Part shown: one piece after another, positions 21,301 through 30,707 of the stretch | Layout: each line of letters opens with the position of its first letter | Numbering within the stretch: position 1 is the stretch's first letter | Origin: an uncultured bacterium | GTDB lineage: Bacteria > Pseudomonadota > Alphaproteobacteria > CAJXXZ01 > 1604HC | Direction of reading: 5' to 3' | Length of the DNA stretch: 64,000 nt | NCBI GenBank assembly: GCA_913063285.1 | Contig: CAJXXZ010000002.1 | Span: 1 to 64,000 of the forward strand | Program-made: the position numbers and the translations under genes | The notes under the pieces: model-generated | What the model was told of the DNA's origin: nothing | What the model saw: only the letters and a program-made list of their open reading frames with translations | Database searches by the model: none

Positions 21301-24300
21301 AAGTGTAGAAGCAAATCCACGTAATTCTAATCTAGCTAATACAAACGGCTTAAATAATTCAAGTGCAATTTCTTTTGGTAATCCGCATTGATTTAACTTT
21401 AAATTTGGACCAACAACAATTACCGATCTACCGGAATAATCTACTCTCTTACCAAGTAGATTTTGTCTAAAACGTCCATGCTTTCCTTTTAGTGTATCAG
21501 ATAATGATTTTAATGGCCTCTTATTATTTGCTGATGTGATTGGTTTGCTTCTTCTGCTATTATCAAATAATGAATCTATAGCTTCTTGTAACATTCGTTT
21601 TTCATTTCTGATAATTATATCAGGCGCTCCCAAAGACATTAATCGAGATAATCGATTATTTCTATTGATTACCCTACGATAAAAGTCATTAATATCAGAT
21701 GCAGCAAATCGAACACCATCTAACATGACCAAAGGTCTTAATTCAGGAGGTAATACAGGTAATACATGAATAATCATCCACTCAGGTCTTGATTTATTTT
21801 TCTTAAAAGTTTCAAATATCTTTAATTTTTTAATCAATCTCTGACGTTTCATATCATGATTGCTTCCACCTCTTAATAATTGCTTTATTTTCTCTATCTC
21901 TATATCTAAATCTAGAGCTTTTAGCATCATTTCAATAGCAGAAGCTCCTGAATCTATTTTTAAGCCAGTGTATCCGTATTCTGAAATTGCATTTTCATAC
22001 TCAGATTCACTTAATAAATCACCATTATTAAATGGAGAAGTACCAGCATTTGTTACAACATAACTCTCAAAGTGTAAAATTTTATCTAAATTAGAAATTG
22101 AAATATCAAGAATCATACCAATACGACTTGGTAAAATTCTAGAAAACCATATATGAGCTACAGGAGAGGCTAGTTCTATGTGCCCCATACGCTCACGACG
22201 TACTCTTGAAACTGTTACCTCTACTCCACATTTATCACAAATAATACCTCTGTATCTCATTCTTTTATGCTTACCGCATAGACACTCATAATCGTGTAAA
22301 GGACCAAAGATTCTTGCAGAAAAAAGCCCATCAGAATCTGGCTTTAAAGTTCTATAATGAATAGTTTCAGGTTTTGTAACTTCTCCATATGACCATGATC
22401 TAATTTGATCAGGACTTGCAATAGATATACTTAAAGCATCAAAACTATCTAATTCAGTCAAATCTTGACTTACAAATCGACCTTTTTCACAAGTTAAACA
22501 TTCTATATTTAAGCATAAAGCTCTTAATTCGTATAATAAAACTCTAAATGATTCAGATAAACCATTTTGATGAAATACATCGTATCCTTGCGTCAAAGTT
22601 TCAAATACTCTTGATCTAGCAGCTATATCATCAGATTTAACTGTCAAACTTTCATGTATAGAGTATGCTGCACCGTATCCTTGTAATGCCCACACCTCCA
22701 TTTCTCCAAGCCTCTGACCTCCAAATTGAGCTTTACCTCCTAATGGCTGTTGAGTAACTAAACTATATGGCCCAACTGACCGTGCATGCTGCTTTAGACT
22801 TACAAGGTGATGTAATTGCATTATATACATAACACCAATTGTTACTTTTCGTGAAAGTGGCAGACCCGTATATCCATCATATAATACTTCTTGTCCAGAT
22901 TCATCACATCCTGCTAGTTTCAACAATTCAGAAATTGTTTTTTTATCTGGACCATTAAAGCTAGGACACTTAAATCGCACACCATCAACTAAATCTTTTG
23001 CAAATTCTTTTACTTCTGTATCTGATTTTGATTTGATTATCTCACGTTCTGATTGTGAATTATAAATTTTTTGAACAAAATCTCGTAATTCAGTTAAACC
23101 TTCTTGAGTATCACTACTTTTTAATAATTTACCTATTTTTTTACCTAAATTTAATCCAGCAAAACCAAGATGAGTTTCCAAAATTTGACCAATATTCATT
23201 CTTGATGAAATTCCTAAAGAAGTCAAAATCATATCTACAGGCTCTCCATCTTTTGTAAATGGCATATCTTCTACATTTAAAATTTTGGATACAACACATT
23301 TATTTCCGTGCCTTCCAGCAATTTTATCACCTATTTGTAGATTATTTTTCATAGCAATATATACATTTACAACCTGCAAAACTCCAGTCGGTAAATCATA
23401 TCCCGAGCTAATTCTTTGAATTTCTCTATCATAAAAATCTCGTATTTTTGTATTTTTAGCTGTATAAACTTTTTCCATATTTTTAAGATCAAGTTCATGA
23501 ATACTTAATTCAAAACACTTTGCCAAAGTTAATTCGTCTATATCTTCTTGCTGTAATACATGCTTGACTGGCATGTTTTCATATGAACGTTTTAGCATCT
23601 TACCAATTATCAAATTTGAAATTTCTTTTTTATATTCTTCTGCTAATAATCTTAGTTCCAACTTACATTTTTGATTTAAAGCTGTGATTTTTTCTTTTTC
23701 GATTAATAATGTTCTATCGTTCTTTTCTAATCCTCTTCTAGTGAAAATCTGCACATCAACTACTGTTCCATACACACCTGCAGGAACTCTTAAGGAGCTA
23801 TCACGTACATCTATAGCTTTATCTTCAAATATTGCTCGCAATAATCGCTCATCAGGAGTCATAGGAGTTTCTGCTTTTGGAGTTACTCTGCCAACTAATA
23901 CATCTCCAGGCCCAACTTTTGCTCCAATATGAACAATACCAGCCTCATCCAAATTTAATAGAAATTCATCATTTATACCAGGAATATCACGAGTAATTTG
24001 CTCAATACCTTGCTTAATTTCTCTAACTGAAATTTCGTGTTTTTCAATATGTATTGAAGAAAATTCACGTACCAATTTTGATGAAATTAATACAGCGTCT
24101 TCGTAGTTACCACCTCTCCATGATAAAAATGCAACTTTTACATTCTTACCTAATGCTAACTCTCCATTACGTACTGCAGATCCGTGTACCAACACATCTC
24201 CTTTTTCAACTTTATCTCCAACAGATACTGCCGGATATTGATGAAAACATGTGCTGTCATTAGTTTTTTCAAACTTTCTCAAATAATAAGAATCTAGACA

Positions 24301-26574
24301 ATCTGCTTGTACTGCCAAATTTACATCATCAGCACGCACAACAATAGCGTTTGCATCTACTTTTACAACAACGCCTGAACGTTTTGCAAATATAACCGCA
24401 TTTGAATTTTTTACTATAACAGATTCCATACCAGTTCCAACTATAGGAACATCAGGTTTGATTAATGGTACTGCTTGACGCTGCATGTTTGATCCCATTA
24501 GTGCTCTACTAGCATCATCACATTCAACAAAAGGAATTAGAGAAGAAGAAACCGAAATAACCTGTTTTGGAGATATATCAATATACTCCACCTCATCAGG
24601 ATCTGATAACATTTCTTGGCTACCTTTACGACAATGTACTTTATCTACTATGATTTTTTTATTTTCATCAAGAATTTTATAATCAATATATGCAATTACA
24701 TGATTCTTATCCTCAATCGCTGTCATATAAACAATCTCTGTCTGTACAACTCCGTTTTTAACTCTGTGATAAGGAGTCTCTACAAATCCATAAGAATTAA
24801 TTCGACTAAAAACAGTCAAAGAGTTAATTAATCCAATAGATGCTCCTTCTGGAGTTTCAATCATACAAATTCTACCATAGTGAGTGAAATGCAAATCTCG
24901 AACATCAAGCCATGCTCTATCTCTATTTAATCCTCCTGGACCAAATGCAGAAATTCTTCTCTTATGCCCTATTTCTGATAAAGGATTCGTTTGATCCAAA
25001 AACTGAGAAAGCTGAGATGTTGCAAAGAAATCTCTTATGGCTGAAATAAATGGTCTTGCATTAATTAAATCGGCCGGTTTAGTCTCATCTTCTGATATAA
25101 CATTTAATTTATCTTTGATAGCACGTGCAAGTTTAATAAGTGCTTGCCTACATTGATTATCAACTAATTCTCCTACAGATCTTACTCTTCTGTGCTCTAA
25201 ACTATCTATATCATCACTTTGACCTATACCATTTCTTAAATCGATTAAAATGCGAATTATCTCTAAAATATCTCTACATGTTAAAATATGTAAATTTTCA
25301 GAAGCATCAAGTTTTAAACGTAAATTCATTTTCATTCGACCTATCTCTGATAAAGAGTATGAGGTTGGATTAAAAAATAAAGATTCAAAGATTGAGTGTA
25401 TTACCTCTAATTTTGCAGATTCTCCGATTTTCAAAGATTGATATACTTCCATCAATGCTTCTTCTCTATTACAACACTCTTCAGATGCAATCATATCTAA
25501 AATATAAGGACTATTAAGATCGTGAGATGAAATAATCTCTATTTGATCAAAGGATTTTGATAAAACTGAAAGTATTTCATCGGTAATTATCTCTCCAGCT
25601 TTATATATAATTGCACCAACTGAATTTACTACATCATCAACTAAATATTGAGACAGTAAAAAATCATATTTGACTTTTACGCATGTTAAGTCATGAAAAC
25701 GGTCTTTTTTACTTCTGGTAAGTTTTTCTCCTGCCTTTAGCAAAATATCACCATTTTTAGGATGACAAATATCTACATTGTAAGTTTGTCCTATGAATGA
25801 AGATAAATCAAAATCTATAATCCATCCATTTTGATCTTTTTTACAAGTTATTATTCTATAAAATTCTCTTAAAATATCAGAATGAGTCATTTCTCCCATT
25901 TGATTAAAAGGAACTTTTCCACCACTCGCTCTTATTAAGTCAGTTTCTTCATTACCAATTGACATCAAAAACTTAGTTACCGGAATTTTTTTTCTTCGAT
26001 CTACTCTAACGTGCAAAACATCCCGCACATCAAATTCAAAATCTAGCCATGACCCTCTATTAGGAATAACTCTAGCTGTATAAAGCACTTTATCACCAAC
26101 AGCTGCATTGTTTTTATCAAAAAAGACTCCGGGAGATCTGTGAATTTGAGAAATAACAGCTCTTTCACTACCATTAATCACAAATGATCCAGATTCAGTC
26201 ATATAAGGAATTTCACCAACATAAATATCCTGTTCTTCAACAGACGTAATCTTTCGCTTACCATCTTCAAATGACCATTTTGTTAAAGATAATCTTAAAC
26301 ACAGACCTCCACCATATGTTATACCTCTATATTTTGACTCAAAAGCGTCGTAATTTGATTCTTCAATAAAATAATATAAAAAATCGACCTGTGCACTATT
26401 TCCTATGATTGGAAATAGATCCTGTAGAGTAAATTGTAAGCCATAGGGTTTTCGCATTTCAGGCAATGTATCTGCCTGCAAAAATCGATCATATGAATCT
26501 CTTTGCAGTTGCACCAAATTGGGAATTTGAATATTATCATTATCCAAAACTCCTAATAATTTACGCATAAACAA
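18304..26574 (-). CDS. rpoBC: Fused DNA-directed RNA polymerase beta/beta' subunit
   Basis: One 2756-aa ORF: RpoB N-terminal half (SQLSQFLDQTNPLSEIGHKRRISAFGPGGL, GGKAQFGGQRLGEMEVWALQGYGA) followed without stop by RpoC (SPDQIRSWSYGEVTKPETIHYRTLKP, NADFDGDQVAVHVPLS). Junction near 22440-22520. Confidence 0.97.
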   Translation of the reverse strand: MFMRKLLGVLDNDNIQIPNLVQLQRDSYDRFLQADTLPEMRKPYGLQFTLQDLFPIIGNSAQVDFLYYFIEESNYDAFESKYRGITYGGGLCLRLSLTKWSFEDGKRKITSVEEQDIYVGEIPYMTESGSFVINGSERAVISQIHRSPGVFFDKNNAAVGDKVLYTARVIPNRGSWLDFEFDVRDVLHVRVDRRKKIPVTKFLMSIGNEETDLIRASGGKVPFNQMGEMTHSDILREFYRIITCKKDQNGWIIDFDLSSFIGQTYNVDICHPKNGDILLKAGEKLTRSKKDRFHDLTCVKVKYDFLLSQYLVDDVVNSVGAIIYKAGEIITDEILSVLSKSFDQIEIISSHDLNSPYILDMIASEECCNREEALMEVYQSLKIGESAKLEVIHSIFESLFFNPTSYSLSEIGRMKMNLRLKLDASENLHILTCRDILEIIRILIDLRNGIGQSDDIDSLEHRRVRSVGELVDNQCRQALIKLARAIKDKLNVISEDETKPADLINARPFISAIRDFFATSQLSQFLDQTNPLSEIGHKRRISAFGPGGLNRDRAWLDVRDLHFTHYGRICMIETPEGASIGLINSLTVFSRINSYGFVETPYHRVKNGVVQTEIVYMTAIEDKNHVIAYIDYKILDENKKIIVDKVHCRKGSQEMLSDPDEVEYIDISPKQVISVSSSLIPFVECDDASRALMGSNMQRQAVPLIKPDVPIVGTGMESVIVKNSNAVIFAKRSGVVVKVDANAIVVRADDVNLAVQADCLDSYYLRKFEKTNDSTCFHQYPAVSVGDKVEKGDVLVHGSAVRNGELALGKNVKVAFLSWRGGNYEDAVLISSKLVREFSSIHIEKHEISVREIKQGIEQITRDIPGINDEFLLNLDEAGIVHIGAKVGPGDVLVGRVTPKAETPMTPDERLLRAIFEDKAIDVRDSSLRVPAGVYGTVVDVQIFTRRGLEKNDRTLLIEKEKITALNQKCKLELRLLAEEYKKEISNLIIGKMLKRSYENMPVKHVLQQEDIDELTLAKCFELSIHELDLKNMEKVYTAKNTKIRDFYDREIQRISSGYDLPTGVLQVVNVYIAMKNNLQIGDKIAGRHGNKCVVSKILNVEDMPFTKDGEPVDMILTSLGISSRMNIGQILETHLGFAGLNLGKKIGKLLKSSDTQEGLTELRDFVQKIYNSQSEREIIKSKSDTEVKEFAKDLVDGVRFKCPSFNGPDKKTISELLKLAGCDESGQEVLYDGYTGLPLSRKVTIGVMYIMQLHHLVSLKQHARSVGPYSLVTQQPLGGKAQFGGQRLGEMEVWALQGYGAAYSIHESLTVKSDDIAARSRVFETLTQGYDVFHQNGLSESFRVLLYELRALCLNIECLTCEKGRFVSQDLTELDSFDALSISIASPDQIRSWSYGEVTKPETIHYRTLKPDSDGLFSARIFGPLHDYECLCGKHKRMRYRGIICDKCGVEVTVSRVRRERMGHIELASPVAHIWFSRILPSRIGMILDISISNLDKILHFESYVVTNAGTSPFNNGDLLSESEYENAISEYGYTGLKIDSGASAIEMMLKALDLDIEIEKIKQLLRGGSNHDMKRQRLIKKLKIFETFKKNKSRPEWMIIHVLPVLPPELRPLVMLDGVRFAASDINDFYRRVINRNNRLSRLMSLGAPDIIIRNEKRMLQEAIDSLFDNSRRSKPITSANNKRPLKSLSDTLKGKHGRFRQNLLGKRVDYSGRSVIVVGPNLKLNQCGLPKEIALELFKPFVLARLELRGFASTLRIAKMMIEQRHPEVWSILEEVITNHPVLLNRAPTLHRLGIQAFDPVLIEGKAIQLHPLTCTAFNADFDGDQVAVHVPLSIEAQLEARMLMMSTKCLVNPSNGKVLAKPSKDMVLGIFALTMEERNFAKDDIFLKDIYAAEHSLVNGAIELTTPIYTIVKDRDEKSKYVHTTLGRLRLFESLPKSSTLLFKSCNMTFRNQEIVDLVSKVHMECSENELADFLQSLMRFGFLHSTLSGVSFGMNDLHVPSEKAVLVQDTQAKVTEFHGQYMDGLITDTERYNKVIAEWYKCVDEVGQLMMRDMSKQEDGVRMNSVYMMSYSGARGSPAQLRQLAGMRGLIAKSDGSIPEIPILNSFIEGIKVQEYILAAHGSRKGLSDVALKTANCGYLTRRLVDVSQDCIIDCEDCGTIRGVNVQAIQQGNVIVTSLSAKILGRVLAEDVVNPIDSVVIAHAGEIVTREIAANIENTSVSSVCIRSPVTCDLNGSAICARCYGYDLSKQEIVHIGEPVGVIAAQSLGEPATQLTLQTFHSGGVAQSSQDEAFLETNISCKVVFNNLQTVTYNDQKFNLSRKAVVVFINDHGIEVAEHRIPYGARILINEGETVEEFTRIAEWDSHSLPILAAKGGRVQYKDFVRDVVYKEVFDDITGSKQYIVLNWAKNTRNAGLKPTLLLCDENGDLVKFDDGTEIKYNLMPDDTLFVSEDSDAKPGEVLVRRNKSAVKTQDIVGGLPRIVELFEVRDLNNTAMMSEVNGVIEFRKDYRSKHKIVVLDLESREVLQEVLVSKEVNVLVQNGDEVQKGDLLTDGNPSLQDVLRIQGVEAMTLYFIQEIQKVYCLQGITINDKHIEVIVRQMLCKVQITNSGDSDLFEEEIVPLETIVKANTNLRKQGKELIEYVRVVQGITKTSVHAEDSFFAPASFQDTPRVLTDAALSHSMDFLKGMKESLIAGCLIPAGTGKIVRDLEAEDLKRRMEFVHDSAEEDNLLSDEYENLTSRVESDYGM

Positions 26575-27067
26575 CCTCCATAATTAGCGAAAAATAAGTC
26601 AAGATTAGACTTGTAAGCCTTACTTGAATGATAAAAATAATTATATACTTTTTTCATAGAAAGAAATAATTTTGTAACACTATATAAATTTATAACCAGT
26701 GTATATATAAATAGAAATAAGCTGTATAAAATTTCAAATACTTGCAAGCATAAGCAGTAAGAAGTATCATTCCAATCATTTTTCATGAATGATCTCCATT
26801 CAAACTTAAGAAATAAATATTTTTATTAAAATTTATTGAATTTAAGAAATGATCATTTTTCTTTATATTTGCTAAATTTTTAAAATATAAATAAATATTA
26901 TATGTTTTTTTGTATAGAAATTTAAATAATAAATTTTCTGTATAAAAAGTTTTGAAACTCAATTTAATATACCTCACGAAGTTTAAATAAAAAATATACT
27001 TTATAAACATATGAGTTTTGAAATAGAACTCTTTTCTTAACATCATCGCTTTGTAATAATAGCATTA

Positions 27068-27502
27068 TTATTTCAACTCGACAACTGCCCCAGCTTTTGT
27101 TAAAGCACTTTGATGATTTTTTGCATCTTCTGTCTTAAAAGATCCTAATGATTGAGCTGTACCAGCTTCAACTGCATCAGCAAATGCTTTTGCTTGCTGA
27201 ATTCCCCATTCCTGAATTTCTCTCAACTGCTTTATTATAGATAATTTAGATCCTTTTTCAAAAGATTTAACAAATAGTTCATACTCGGCTCTTTCTTCGA
27301 CTTCCTCTTCAGCTGCAACTGGAGCGGCTGCAGGACCAGCAGACATTACAGCAGCTGATACTCCCCACTCTTCTTGCAATTTATCAACTAATGATTTCAT
27401 TTCTATCTGATTTAATGATCCAGCTGCTTCAGATAGAAAACTACATCTATCATCCAGCGACATTGATTTAAACTGATCTATAAGATTTTTATCGGTACTC
27501 AT
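27068..27502 (-). CDS. rplL: 50S ribosomal protein L7/L12, divergent C-terminal domain
   Basis: N-terminal dimerisation domain, Ala/Pro hinge PAAAPVAAEEEVEE, C-terminal AGAVVELK; directly downstream of rplJ. Confidence 0.9.
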   Translation of the reverse strand: MSTDKNLIDQFKSMSLDDRCSFLSEAAGSLNQIEMKSLVDKLQEEWGVSAAVMSAGPAAAPVAAEEEVEERAEYELFVKSFEKGSKLSIIKQLREIQEWGIQQAKAFADAVEAGTAQSLGSFKTEDAKNHQSALTKAGAVVELK

Positions 27503-28032
27503 GTATCCCCCTTGACTTTACTGTACTCCATTATGACATTTATAAATAATCTGGCAACCCCCTGACAAGAGCTTAAAAAGTTACGAGCAGGCTGCTGTAA
27601 AATACAAAGCATTTGAGCTCTTAATACATTCAAACTTGGCAAAGCAGCAATGTCACGAACTGCATCTGCATCAAATATTTTATTATCTATTACACCGCCT
27701 AAAATTGAAAAAGACATACCAAATTCTCTTTCACATTCCGAAAAGATTTTTGCGCAACTTACGTAATCATCAACACACAACATACCACATTGTCCGGATA
27801 TTAAATTTTCAATTCCTTCAATACCTGACTTTTCTGCAGCAACTTTTAATAAGGTGTTTTTGACCAACTTAATTCGAGTTCCTAAATCATCAAACATTCT
27901 ACGCATTTTATTGGATTCGGTTGCAGTCATTCCTTTTTGTGTAAATAGCAATACGGAACTTGCACTTGAAATTAATTTATACTTTTCATTAACTGAATTT
28001 TGATTATTTTGCGAATATTCCCTATATGTCAT
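27499..28032 (-). CDS. rplJ: 50S ribosomal protein L10
   Basis: RIKLVKNTLLKVAAEKS...; overlaps rplA and rplL. Confidence 0.9.
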   Translation of the reverse strand: MTYREYSQNNQNSVNEKYKLISSASSVLLFTQKGMTATESNKMRRMFDDLGTRIKLVKNTLLKVAAEKSGIEGIENLISGQCGMLCVDDYVSCAKIFSECEREFGMSFSILGGVIDNKIFDADAVRDIAALPSLNVLRAQMLCILQQPARNFLSSCQGVARLFINVIMEYSKVKGDT

Positions 28033-28748
28033 GACATAACCTCACTTGCTGTTATTTTTAAACCTGGCCCCATGGTAGAAGACACAAAAATAGACTTTAT
28101 ATATCCATCAACTTTAATAGCTTTTGGCTTGGCAGATAGTATGCTTTGAATAAGCTCTCTCATATTGCTTAATAATGATTGAGTGTCAAAACTTACTTTT
28201 CCAATTGAGGTTGAAATATTTCCCGATTTATCAGATCTGTATGATGCTACGCCTTTTTTAAAAGCTTTTACTGCATCCACTAGATTTTCAGTCAATGTTC
28301 CAGATTTAGCATTTGGCATTAAACCTCTTTGTCCCAAGATCTTGGAAATGTTCATTATGTATGGCATCGAATCTTTATTTGTAATACACACATCACAATC
28401 AATTTTCTCTGATTTAAACTCTTCTACTAAGTTCTCAAGACCAACAAAGTCTGCTCCAGCACTCTTTATCATATCCCATTCTTCAGCTTTGCAAAACACA
28501 GCGACTTTTTTGTTTTTACCTAATCCGTGAGGTAGAGCTATAAATCCTCTAACAACTTGGTCACTTTGTTTACCGTCAATACCTAATGTCAGATTTACAT
28601 CCACACTTTCATCAAATTTAACGGATGTTCTTTCTTTTAGAACATCAAAAGCATCAGAAGGATTAAAATCGGTTTTACTCAGATCCTTGTAAACAGCTTG
28701 CATTCGCTTGCTACGATCTTTAGTCACACAATCCTCCTTTGAATACAT
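28029..28748 (-). CDS. rplA: 50S ribosomal protein L1
   Basis: GFIALPHGLGKNKKVAVFC...LGQRGLMPNAKSGTLT...SSTMGPGLKI. Confidence 0.95.
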   Translation of the reverse strand: MYSKEDCVTKDRSKRMQAVYKDLSKTDFNPSDAFDVLKERTSVKFDESVDVNLTLGIDGKQSDQVVRGFIALPHGLGKNKKVAVFCKAEEWDMIKSAGADFVGLENLVEEFKSEKIDCDVCITNKDSMPYIMNISKILGQRGLMPNAKSGTLTENLVDAVKAFKKGVASYRSDKSGNISTSIGKVSFDTQSLLSNMRELIQSILSAKPKAIKVDGYIKSIFVSSTMGPGLKITASEVMS

Positions 28749-28813
28749 ATCATATATTACTTTTAAAAAAAAGTACATTGCAAAAATTATAAAATTTGAT
28801 TATAGAATAACAA

Positions 28814-29392
28814 ATGATTTTAAATTATCACTCTACTATATTTTTATTAAATGGACCATCTGGATCTGGAAAAACTACTTTGATAAAGTCAATTCAAAAA
28901 AAATTTCGTAACTTTTATGTTCCTGTTACCTGTACAACGAGAAAAATGCGTAATAATGAGAAAAATGGAGTGGATTATTTTTTTCTAAGTAAAGAAAAGT
29001 TTGAAAGTTATATTGAAAATAATGATCTTATAGAATATGTGAAAAATTTTGGCGAGTATTATGGAATATTAAAATCAGAAATAGACTTAACAAAACATAC
29101 AAACATAATACTAAGTATGACAACAGATGGTATTAAAGCCATGAAAAAAATATATTTGCATAATGTTGTATCAATACTTTTGGTAACAAACACAGATACC
29201 TTAAAAAAAAGATTAATGACACGAAAAGAGCATGCACAAATTAATATTCGTATGCAAGATTCTCAATTTAGTCAAGATATCAGCATTTATGACTATGTAA
29301 TATCTACTAATCAACCATTATTTAAATCAGTAAATGATCTCTTATCAATTTTAAGAGCAGAACATTTAAAAAATCATTTACAAGATTTATAA
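28814..29392 (+). CDS. gmk: Guanylate kinase
   Basis: FLLNGPSGSGKTTLI, TCTTRKMRNNEKNGVDYFF. Confidence 0.92.
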   Translation: MILNYHSTIFLLNGPSGSGKTTLIKSIQKKFRNFYVPVTCTTRKMRNNEKNGVDYFFLSKEKFESYIENNDLIEYVKNFGEYYGILKSEIDLTKHTNIILSMTTDGIKAMKKIYLHNVVSILLVTNTDTLKKRLMTRKEHAQINIRMQDSQFSQDISIYDYVISTNQPLFKSVNDLLSILRAEHLKNHLQDL

Positions 29393-29414
29393 TTTATTAT
29401 AGAATTTCGGTCTA

Positions 29415-30653
29415 GTGTTAAATTATCTGAAGACTGCTCTTAGTGAGGAGTACAATCAGGTTGTATTCGCAGCTCCTCTTGGGCTAGTATGTGGTATCAA
29501 CTTATCTTTAATCATAGCTGGTATTCATTATTGGATAGTAGATCTTGAGTTTTCAAAAAGTACAATTGGCTTGTATAGTATATTGGTATTTCCTTATGGA
29601 ATGAAATTTTTATGGGTTCCAATGTTTAATTACCTAAATCCTCCATTTTTAAAGTCATATTTTGGCAGCAGAAAAGCATGGATGGCTATATCAATATTAA
29701 CGTATGGATCTGCCATGATGTATCTAAGCTATATTTCACCAACTCATAAATTTTTCTTTCCAATTGCCTGTTTTGCATCACTTGCTGCTGCATCATTTGA
29801 TGCAATGTCAGTCGCGTATAATGTAGAAGTTTTAAATCCAACAAATTACAGTATATCAAGTGCAGCATATCGTTTTGGTATAGTTTGTGGCAGCAGCGGA
29901 ATATTAGCTTTATCAAACATATACTCCTGGAGTGCTTTATATCTTATATTTTCAATTATTGTGCTTAGCATCAGCTCAATTACTTTATTACTTTCTCCAA
30001 GAAGTCATGATAATTATCGCACCTCAAATTTATATGATACATTTATAGTTCCGTATGTCTCATTTTTTCAAAAACATCAAAGTAACGCATTATTTTTAAT
30101 TACATATTTAGCAATTTATAAAATGAGAGAGAGATTAATAACACCCATGCTTACTATATTTTTATACGAACACTCAATAACAACAAAAGCTGGATTTACC
30201 GCATGGAAATTAACTGCAACAGCTGTTGGTATTGTGTCTGCTGGATTTGCTGGAGTAATAGTTAAAAGATTTCAATTTAAAAAAAGTATATTATTTGCTG
30301 CTATGATAGAAACTATGTTTATACTATCACTTCTTTTACGAAACTATAATTTTGTAGGAAAATATTTAATATGTGCTATGTTTTTAATCGATAAATCAAT
30401 GCATGGATTTGTTACTACCGCAATATTTAACTATCAAATGCTTTTTTGTGAAAAAAAACATGCTAGTTCTCAGTCGGCATTATTAACTAGCATAGAAAGA
30501 TTGACTGTAGGAATGATTGCCTCAAGTTCTTCTGGATATATTGTTGAAATGTTAGGATGGAATGTATTTTTATCATTTATACTTCTACTAACTATACCTG
30601 CTTTAGCTTTACTTTATGCCTTACCAAAAGAAGAAACAATTCGACAAACATGA
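29415..30653 (+). CDS. MFS transporter, AmpG/PAT-like
   Basis: 12-TM-like hydrophobic pattern; LGLVCGINLSLIIAGIHYWIVDLEFSKSTIGLYS; GTG start. Confidence 0.72.
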   Translation: MLNYLKTALSEEYNQVVFAAPLGLVCGINLSLIIAGIHYWIVDLEFSKSTIGLYSILVFPYGMKFLWVPMFNYLNPPFLKSYFGSRKAWMAISILTYGSAMMYLSYISPTHKFFFPIACFASLAAASFDAMSVAYNVEVLNPTNYSISSAAYRFGIVCGSSGILALSNIYSWSALYLIFSIIVLSISSITLLLSPRSHDNYRTSNLYDTFIVPYVSFFQKHQSNALFLITYLAIYKMRERLITPMLTIFLYEHSITTKAGFTAWKLTATAVGIVSAGFAGVIVKRFQFKKSILFAAMIETMFILSLLLRNYNFVGKYLICAMFLIDKSMHGFVTTAIFNYQMLFCEKKHASSQSALLTSIERLTVGMIASSSSGYIVEMLGWNVFLSFILLLTIPALALLYALPKEETIRQT

Positions 30654-30707
30654 GAAAAATAAAATAGACAATATTGCACACTTGTTCACTGAAGAATATA
30701 ATATTGA

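Noticed and set aside
18304-26574. rpoB/rpoC fusion as an assembly error
   Set aside because: Frame is open throughout with plausible linker residues and motifs intact on both sides, and fusions have precedent; kept as real pending read check.
26553-27046. Two minus ORFs (77 and 87 aa) between rpoBC and rplL
   Set aside because: Low-complexity F/Y/L/K-rich translations typical of AT-rich intergenic DNA; no recognisable features or clear RBS.
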